The notes beneath the pieces are model-generated. The model had not been told where the DNA came from. It saw only the letters and a program-made list of their open reading frames with translations, and did not search any database. A DNA stretch of 64,000 nt, taken from positions 1,054,001-1,118,000 of the forward strand of contig NZ_VUKD01000001.1 in NCBI RefSeq assembly GCF_009193155.1, given 5' to 3'. Made by a program: the position numbers and the translations under genes. Source of the stretch: Georgenia subflava (lineage in GTDB: Bacteria > Actinomycetota > Actinomycetes > Actinomycetales > Actinomycetaceae). How positions within the stretch are numbered: position 1 is the first letter of the stretch; every line of letters begins with the position of its first letter. Below, piece by piece: positions 58,534 to 64,000 of this stretch.

Positions 58534-59349
58534 ATGTGGACGCTTGCCGGCTTCGCCGACGACACGGCACCCGACCCCGAGACGCAGTTCGCGGTGGCAG
58601 CCGAGCTCGGACTGCGGTTCGTGGAGCTCTCCAGGTTCCAGGGCAACGACCTGCTCGACCTCGACGACGCCCAGGTGCGTGACCTCCGCGGACTCCTGCG
58701 TCGGCACAACCTCCGGGTGTCGAGCATCGGGACCCCGGTCGGCGCCCTCTCCCTCACCCAGGACCTCGACCGGGTACGGCGGGCGGTGCGGGTCGCGGAG
58801 GCGCTCGAGTCGACCTGCGTCCGGATCTTCTCGCACCTCATCCCAGTCCCGGCGGACGCCGGCAAGGGTCGCGACGAGGTCCTGCGACGCCTGACGGCGC
58901 TGGCTGCCGTCGCGGCGAGTGCGAACCTCGTCCTCCTGCACGAGAACCGTCCAGGTACCTACGGCGACACCCCGGGGCGCTGTCTCGACGTCGTCGAGTC
59001 GGTGGGTTCCGAGCACCTCGCCCTGGCCTGGGACCCGGCGGGCTTCGTCGAGTCCGGCTCGCGGCCGTTCACGGACGGCTACGACCTGCTCCGGCCGTAC
59101 CTGGAGTACATACACGTCAGGGCCGCCAGGAGCGACACGGGGCCCGTCGCCCTCACCGACCGTGGCGAGGGGCAGATCCTCGAGACCGTCCGTGCGCTCT
59201 GGTCCGACGGATTCACCGGCTTTTTCGCCCTCTCGCCGCACCCCGGCACGACCTCTGGCATCGCCGCGCTCACCGGCCCCGAGCTTGCGACCGAGGCGAT
59301 GAAGGCCGTCACCGAGATCGCAGACGCAGTGGCGGTGCCTCTCCGGTGA
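58534..59349 (+). CDS. Cytosolic sugar phosphate isomerase/epimerase family protein
   Basis: The protein has 271 residues from ATG 58534 (AAGGAGG 7 nt upstream). The TIM barrel shows LRFVELSRF, LLHENRPGTYGDT, LALAWDPAGFV and YIHVRAAR. The final barrel strand, which usually carries a metal-binding Glu, reads GFFALSPH, so that ligand seems lost. No signal peptide. It probably works with the downstream oxidoreductase on an imported carbohydrate-like compound. Confidence 0.82.
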   Translation: MWTLAGFADDTAPDPETQFAVAAELGLRFVELSRFQGNDLLDLDDAQVRDLRGLLRRHNLRVSSIGTPVGALSLTQDLDRVRRAVRVAEALESTCVRIFSHLIPVPADAGKGRDEVLRRLTALAAVAASANLVLLHENRPGTYGDTPGRCLDVVESVGSEHLALAWDPAGFVESGSRPFTDGYDLLRPYLEYIHVRAARSDTGPVALTDRGEGQILETVRALWSDGFTGFFALSPHPGTTSGIAALTGPELATEAMKAVTEIADAVAVPLR

Positions 59350-59410
59350 CCGACGACGCCGCGCCCCACGCCCTCGAACCCGCCACCCCGACAACGACGG
59401 AGAACTCCCG

Positions 59411-60298
59411 ATGAGCACTACGCAGGAAGTCCGACCCGACCCGGCCGCACCAGCGGGGACCGTGACCGGCGGGCCCACAGCACGGGCACGGGCCGAGACC
59501 ACGCTCTGGGGCAGAGTGCTTCATCTCTTCTCCATCTCTTGGCGGCCCGTCGCCGTGCTGCTCGCGGTGTTCGCCGTGTGGTGGTTCGTCGCCTGGCGCG
59601 AGATGGTCGCGCCCTGGCTCATCCCTGCGCCCGGCGCGGTGTGGGACACGATGATCGAGGACTGGGCGATGCTCCTCGAGCACACCTGGGTGACGACGAT
59701 GGAGACCATCGTCGGCTTCGTGCTGGCCACCGTCATCGGCGTCGCGACGGCGGTCGTCCTCGTGTACTCCAAGACCGCCGAGAAGTCGCTCTACCCACTC
59801 ATCCTCTTCGCCCAGGTCATCCCGAAGATCGCCATCGCGCCCATCCTCGTCGTCTGGTTCGGGTTCGGGATGACGCCGAAGATCGTGCTTGCCGTCCTCA
59901 TCGCGTTCTTCCCTGTCGTCGTCTCGGCGGTGGCCGGACTGCGCTCGGTCGACCCGGAGCTGCTCGAGCTCTCGGCGACCATGGGCGCCTCCCGCTGGAA
60001 GACTTTCCGGAAGATCCGGTTCCCCGGAGCGCTCCCGCAGCTGATGTCCGGCCTGAAGGTGGCCGTCACGCTGGCGGTCGTCGGTGCCGTCGTCGGCGAG
60101 TTCGTCGGTGCGGATGCTGGCCTGGGCTACGTGCTCCTCCTCGCCAGCGGGAACCTCGACGCACCGTTGCTCTTCGCCGACCTGATCCTCATGTCGCTCA
60201 TCGGCGTCGTCCTGTTCGTCCTCGTCGAGCTCTCCGAGCACATCCTCATCCCCTGGCACGCGTCGCGGCGCGGCAACCTCATGCTCGCCGCGTCCTGA
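59411..60298 (+). CDS. ABC transporter permease (SsuC/TauC/ThiX type)
   Basis: The protein has 295 residues with about six membrane helices. The EAA loop LSATMGASRWKTFRKIRFPG (about 185-205) contacts the ATPase. Sequences such as FAQVIPKIAIAPILVVWFG place it in the nitrate/sulfonate/taurine/thiamine-precursor permease group. It forms the channel with the binding protein (60391) and ATPase (61431). Confidence 0.92.
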   Translation: MSTTQEVRPDPAAPAGTVTGGPTARARAETTLWGRVLHLFSISWRPVAVLLAVFAVWWFVAWREMVAPWLIPAPGAVWDTMIEDWAMLLEHTWVTTMETIVGFVLATVIGVATAVVLVYSKTAEKSLYPLILFAQVIPKIAIAPILVVWFGFGMTPKIVLAVLIAFFPVVVSAVAGLRSVDPELLELSATMGASRWKTFRKIRFPGALPQLMSGLKVAVTLAVVGAVVGEFVGADAGLGYVLLLASGNLDAPLLFADLILMSLIGVVLFVLVELSEHILIPWHASRRGNLMLAAS

Positions 60299-60390
60299 CC
60301 CTCCGATCCCGTCCCACCCCCGACAACCACCTCGTCCCCACCCCTCACGACCGCACGGCACCCCTACGCCGTAAACCGAAAGGACTCCCC

Positions 60391-61431
60391 ATGCGCACTC
60401 TCAAGTACGGAATCACCTTCGCCGCCGCAGCCCTCGTGCTCGCCGGATGCTCCGGAGGCGGCGACGCAGACGCGGACGCCGACGCCACGGCCGGCGGCGG
60501 CGAGAGCGGTGCCCCCGCCGAGCTCACCGAGGTGAGCGTCACCCTCAACTGGGTTCCCTACGGCGAGCACGCGCCGTTCTACTACGGGGTCGAGCAGGGC
60601 TTCTTCGAGGAGGAGGGCATCGACCTCACGATCCAGCCGGGCAACGGGTCCGGGAACACGGTCCAGCAGGTCGCCCAGGGCAACACCGACTTCGGGTGGG
60701 CGGACACGCCGCCGCTGTCCAACGGGATCAACTCGGGCATGCCGGTCAAGAGCGTGGGCGTGTTCCTCCAGACCGGACCGAGCTCGGTGGAGTTCTTCGC
60801 CGACCAGGACATCACGGAGCCCGCAGACCTCGTCGGCAAGACGGTCGGCGGCACGCCCGGTGACGCCATGTACGGGACGTTCCCCGCCTGGCTCCAGCTC
60901 AACGGGGTCGACCCCGCCGACGTCAACGTCGTCAACGTCGACGCGGCCGGCAAGATCGCTGCCCTCATCGAGGGCCAGGTCGACGCGATCCAGGGCTTCT
61001 ACCACGACCAGGCGCCTACCATCGAGAACCAGACGGGCAAGGAGGTCGAGGCGCTGCCGTTCGCCGACTTCAACATGAACCTGCTCGGCACGGGCCTGCT
61101 GACCAACGACTCGATCATCGAGGAGAACCCGGAGCTCGTCGAGGCCATGTTCCGAGCGACGTCGCGGTCGTTCCAGGAGGCGGCCGACAACCAGGAGGCA
61201 GCCGTGGCTGCCATGGCCGCGGGTGCCGAGCAGGCCCCGGAGGAGAGTGTGCTGGCGGCGCAGCTCGAGGCCACCATCGGCCTCCTCAACCTCGACGAGG
61301 CTGCTGCACCCGGCGTCAACACCGAGGAGCAGTGGACCGACACCCTGACGTTCCTCTCCGAGAACACCGACTTCGACGGGGAGGTCGACCCCACGCTCTA
61401 CTGGGACGCCTCCTTCGGTGAGGGCCTGTGA
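60391..61431 (+). CDS. ABC transporter substrate-binding lipoprotein (NMT1/THI5-like)
   Basis: The protein has 346 residues. The lipobox LAGC places the lipid-modified Cys at position 20. The family motif VTLNWVPYGEHAPFYYGVEQ followed by GFFEEEGIDLTIQPGNGSGN is that of NMT1/THI5 binding proteins, which take pyrimidine, riboflavin-like or sulfonate ligands. LVGKTVGGTPGDAMYG is also typical. It captures the solute outside the membrane. Its TGA overlaps the ATPase ATG (61429-61433). The linker after Cys20 is Asp/Gly/Ala-rich. Confidence 0.9.
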   Translation: MRTLKYGITFAAAALVLAGCSGGGDADADADATAGGGESGAPAELTEVSVTLNWVPYGEHAPFYYGVEQGFFEEEGIDLTIQPGNGSGNTVQQVAQGNTDFGWADTPPLSNGINSGMPVKSVGVFLQTGPSSVEFFADQDITEPADLVGKTVGGTPGDAMYGTFPAWLQLNGVDPADVNVVNVDAAGKIAALIEGQVDAIQGFYHDQAPTIENQTGKEVEALPFADFNMNLLGTGLLTNDSIIEENPELVEAMFRATSRSFQEAADNQEAAVAAMAAGAEQAPEESVLAAQLEATIGLLNLDEAAAPGVNTEEQWTDTLTFLSENTDFDGEVDPTLYWDASFGEGL

Positions 61432-62246
61432 TGACGGAGACCCAGCCGGCCCGCTCGGCTGGGACGGTGGACCCCCGACCGATCATCGAGGTCGACGGCA
61501 TCACGATGAAGTTCACCTCGAAGCGGTCCGAGACCGTGGCGCTCGACGACGTCTCGCTCACCGTCGGCGAGGGAGAGTTCGTCACCATCGCCGGCCCGTC
61601 CGGGTGCGGCAAGTCGACCCTCCTGCGGATCATCGCCGGGCTCGCGCGCGTCTCGGCCGGGAAGGTGAGCCTCTACGGCAAGCCGGTCACCGGACCGCAG
61701 CGCGACATCGGGTTCGCCTTCCAGCGCTCGGCGCTGCTCGAGTGGCGGGGGGTCCGCAAGAACATCCTCCTCCAGGCCGAGATGCGCGGGATGGACAAGA
61801 AGCACGCCGAGCGTCGGGTGAACGAGCTCATCGAGCTGACCGGTCTGACGGGCTTCGAGAAGGCGCTGCCGCACGAGCTCTCGGGCGGGATGCAGCAGCG
61901 GGTGGCGCTGTGCCGCGCGCTGCTGCACGAACCGCGCGTGCTGCTCATGGACGAGCCGTTCGGGGCGCTCGACGCCCTGACCCGCGAGCACATGAACATC
62001 GAGATGAACCGGGTGTGGCGGGAGACCGGCACGACCATCGTCCTCGTCACGCACTCCGTGCCCGAGGCGGTCTACCTGGGCAGTCGCATCGTGGTCATGA
62101 GTCCCCGCCCGGGGCGCATCGTCGAGACCCTCAGCCCGGGCCTGCCTGCCGAGCGTGACTACGGCACGACGCTCAAGGACCCGCGCTTCACCGAGGCGGC
62201 GGAACGGGTCCGGGACCTGCTCGGCGCGACGCACACCACTGACTGA
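61431..62246 (+). CDS. ABC transporter ATP-binding protein (SsuB/TauB/ThiZ type)
   Basis: The protein has 271 residues from ATG 61431 (a GTG at 61428 is one codon earlier). Walker A GPSGCGKST (about 55-63), signature LSGGMQQR and Walker B VLLMDEPFGALDA are all present, with His in VLVTHSVPEA. It powers the importer. TGATG overlap with the binding protein gene shows tight coupling. Confidence 0.94.
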   Translation: MTETQPARSAGTVDPRPIIEVDGITMKFTSKRSETVALDDVSLTVGEGEFVTIAGPSGCGKSTLLRIIAGLARVSAGKVSLYGKPVTGPQRDIGFAFQRSALLEWRGVRKNILLQAEMRGMDKKHAERRVNELIELTGLTGFEKALPHELSGGMQQRVALCRALLHEPRVLLMDEPFGALDALTREHMNIEMNRVWRETGTTIVLVTHSVPEAVYLGSRIVVMSPRPGRIVETLSPGLPAERDYGTTLKDPRFTEAAERVRDLLGATHTTD

Positions 62247-62272
62247 CCGGACCACACAGAAGAAGGAGGACC

Positions 62273-63307
62273 ATGACGGCCAGCCCGATCGGGATCGGAG
62301 TCGTCGGGATGGGCAGCATCGGCAGGCTGCACGTGCGGGCCCTGCTCGAGCTCGGTTCCCGAGCAGCGCTCGTCGCGTACAGCGGGTCACGCACCCTGAC
62401 CGACGAGCTGCTGCTTCCCGAATGGCCGGCGCTGCAGCTCCCGGCCGAGCAGGTGGTCAACCACCCCGATGTCGACGTGGTGGCCATCTGCTCGCCCAGC
62501 GCGAGCCATGCCGAGCTCGTCATCGCCGCGCTGGAGGCGGGGCGCCACGTCGTCGTCGAGAAACCGCTCGCCCTCACGGTGCCAGATGCCGCCCGCATCG
62601 CCGGCCTCGCGAGGGAGAAGGACCTCATCGTCTCCATGATCTCCCAGCGGCGGTTCGAGGCGGAGCACGAGCTGCTCAAGTCGGCAGTGGTGCAGGGGGC
62701 GCTCGGGGAGATCCGGCTCGCCACCACCCACGTGCACTGGTTCCGGGACGACGACTACTACCGGGCGGCGACGTGGCGCTCCTCCATGGCGGCGGGCGGC
62801 GGATCGCTGATGAACCAGGGCGTCCACAACGTCGACGTCCTGCGCTGGCTGTGCGGGCCCGTCGAGTCGGTGACTGCTCAGTACGGCACGCTCGCGCACT
62901 CGATCGATGCCGAGGACACGACCGTGGCGACGTTGCGGTTCAGGTCCGGCGCGCTCGGGGTCGTGACGACGACGACGGCCACGCCGCCCGGCTCGCCCGC
63001 CACGATCTCGTTGCACGGGTCGCGCGGCGCCGTGGTCCTCGGTCAGGGGGAGATTCACCATTGGGACGTGCCCGGCGTGCCGCCGCCCGGTCCGAAGATG
63101 CTCCTGCGAGACAACGGCGCCTCCGACCCGCTCGCGATCGGCCACGCCGGGCATCTCGCCCAGTGGCGTGAGGTGCTCACCGCGATCGAGAACGTCGAGC
63201 CGGCACCGATCGACGCGGACGACGCCGTCGAGACCGTGCGCCTGCTGTGCGCGATCTACCAGGCGGCGGAGACGGGACGAGAGGTCCGGCCCGCTGACCT
63301 CAACTGA
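62273..63307 (+). CDS. Gfo/Idh/MocA family oxidoreductase
   Basis: The protein has 344 residues (GAAGGAGGACC before ATG). The N-terminal Rossmann site is IGVVGMGSIGRLHVRALLEL; VVVEKPLAL (about 93-101) holds the catalytic Lys. The C-terminal barrel includes MNQGVHNVDVLRWLCGPV with the catalytic His-Asp region. These NAD(P)-dependent enzymes oxidize or reduce sugars or inositols. Together with the TIM-barrel genes it suggests a carbohydrate-derivative pathway. Confidence 0.92.
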   Translation: MTASPIGIGVVGMGSIGRLHVRALLELGSRAALVAYSGSRTLTDELLLPEWPALQLPAEQVVNHPDVDVVAICSPSASHAELVIAALEAGRHVVVEKPLALTVPDAARIAGLAREKDLIVSMISQRRFEAEHELLKSAVVQGALGEIRLATTHVHWFRDDDYYRAATWRSSMAAGGGSLMNQGVHNVDVLRWLCGPVESVTAQYGTLAHSIDAEDTTVATLRFRSGALGVVTTTTATPPGSPATISLHGSRGAVVLGQGEIHHWDVPGVPPPGPKMLLRDNGASDPLAIGHAGHLAQWREVLTAIENVEPAPIDADDAVETVRLLCAIYQAAETGREVRPADLN

Positions 63308-63320
63308 CCGGCACCCGGGT

Positions 63321-63342
63321 CCGCCGGGCGCGGGCCCGGCGG
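63321..63342. terminator. Bidirectional terminator hairpin
   Basis: CCGCCGGGC and GCCCGGCGG form a perfect 9-bp stem with loop GCGG in the 42-nt gap between two convergent genes. Confidence 0.75.
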
Positions 63343-63349
63343 GTCACTC

Positions 63350-63928
63350 TCACGTCACGGTCACGAGCACGATCGTGACCGCCAGGACGGTGTCCAGCAC
63401 CAGGCAGAACTCGGCCAGCGAACGGGCGACGACCCTCTCCGTCCGGTGATGGTGAAAGTCCCAGGCGGCGTGACCGAGGAGGCCTGCGGCGACAAGGTAT
63501 CCACCGAGGTCGGGATCGATGCCCGTCGCAACGACGGCGGCGCCGCCGAAGCCGACGAGCGCGACGCTCTGCAGGGGCAGTCCGTGCGCGGGCCGGAGGC
63601 CACCACGCAGGAATCCGTAGACCGCCAGGAGAGCCGCGCCGCCGAGCAGGAACCAGGTTGCGTCGACGCGCTCGTCGAGGAGCAGCCGCACCAGCGTGAT
63701 GACGAGCGCGGTGGCGAAGAACATGGGCCAGGCGGCAGCCGGCTTCCCCACGGCGGCGGCGCCGAGGTAGACCACCGCGGACGCGGCGAGCACCGGCGCG
63801 AGCTCCACCCCGCCTGTCAGGCCGATGCCGACGAGGGCGGCGAAGCCGACCCCGGCGACCGAAGGCCAGATCCGGCGGAGCTGCCCCACGGGCGCTGCCG
63901 GTGCCGTTGTCGTTGGTGTCTCGTTCAT
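63350..63928 (-). CDS. Hypothetical multi-pass membrane protein
   Basis: The protein has 192 residues with about six hydrophobic segments, for example VAGVGFAALVGIGLTGG, VLAASAVVYLGAAAV and a C-terminal LVLDTVLAVTIVLVTV. The motif GLLGHAAWDFHHHRTERVV carries a His cluster in a loop near the C-terminus. GAAGGAG lies 6 nt before ATG 63928. I do not recognise the family. It is convergent with the Gfo/Idh/MocA gene. Confidence 0.75.
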   Translation of the reverse strand: MNETPTTTAPAAPVGQLRRIWPSVAGVGFAALVGIGLTGGVELAPVLAASAVVYLGAAAVGKPAAAWPMFFATALVITLVRLLLDERVDATWFLLGGAALLAVYGFLRGGLRPAHGLPLQSVALVGFGGAAVVATGIDPDLGGYLVAAGLLGHAAWDFHHHRTERVVARSLAEFCLVLDTVLAVTIVLVTVT

Positions 63929-63982
63929 GTCGATCTCCTTCGTTCGGTGGCCCGCCCGGGCCGTCAGGACTTGCAGCGCCGC

Positions 63983-64000
63983 TCAGGCCTCGGCCTTGCG
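63983..64000 (-). CDS. Possible 3' end of a gene cut by the window edge
   Basis: The minus strand reads Arg-Lys-Ala-Glu-Ala-stop into a TGA at 63983-63985. It is too short to identify and is only a suggestion that a gene enters from the right. Confidence 0.25.
   Translation of the reverse strand, partial: RKAEA

Overview
The window is a high-GC actinobacterial chromosome segment centred on the replication origin. The gene order gyrB-gyrA-DUF3566-tRNA-Ile-DLW39-tRNA-Ala, then recF/gnd/dnaN/dnaA, rpmH/rnpA/yidD/yidC/jag/rsmG, parA/parB, and PBP-rpsF-ssb-rpsR-rplI-dnaB is typical of Micrococcales. A Georgenia/Cellulomonas-like organism is my best guess from gene order and proteins only; I ran no search.

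Layout. 1-1762: accessory edge with an epoxide hydrolase cut by the window end and an MNT nucleotidyltransferase followed by a broken HEPN remnant. 1784-12113 (mostly minus strand): two tRNAs, DLW-39 microprotein, DUF3566, gyrA, gyrB, DciA-like DUF721, recF, gnd, dnaN. 12114-12783: probable oriC with a DnaA-box cluster. 12784-14259: dnaA. 14632-18059 (plus strand): rpmH, rnpA, yidD, yidC, jag, rsmG. 18060-21233: 3.2 kb without a credible gene but with nine parS-type sites. 21234-23743: parA-parB. 23862-35386 (minus strand): ddl, an aminotransferase, trxA, trxB, a MurJ-pseudokinase fusion, DUF6049 and a NUDIX gene. 35456-36916: pcnA. 37211-45585: MFS transporter, P-type ATPase, an AbiEi/DUF559-like protein, ino1 and its PadR partner, with two intergenic clusters of a 45-nt palindromic repeat. 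45586-55577: a class A PBP, rpsF-ssb-rpsR-rplI, a VOC protein, a MATE exporter and dnaB carrying two inteins. 55681-57101: DHFR-fold and DUF2255-like genes plus a gene fragment. 57271-63307: a six-gene plus-strand operon combining two xylose-isomerase-like TIM barrels, a Thi5/SsuA-type ABC importer and a Gfo/Idh/MocA oxidoreductase. 63350-64000: a membrane protein and the tail of another gene.

How the genes work together. DnaA, DnaN, RecF, gyrase, the DUF721 protein, SSB and DnaB form the initiation and replication core. ParA/ParB and the parS array segregate the origin. RpmH/RnpA/YidD/YidC/Jag/RsmG serve ribosome maturation and membrane-protein insertion. MurJ, Ddl and the PBP build peptidoglycan. 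TrxB/TrxA supply disulfide reduction.

Most unusual features: (1) DnaB is interrupted by two inteins that look mechanistically different, one a class 3 intein beginning with Ala inside the Walker A motif, the other a canonical Cys-initiated intein; (2) a dense parS array in a long gene-free region; (3) a 45-nt palindromic repeat family placed only between convergent genes; (4) copies of the 5' end of a DHFR-fold gene near 57 kb and beside oriC; (5) the catabolic operon at the right end.
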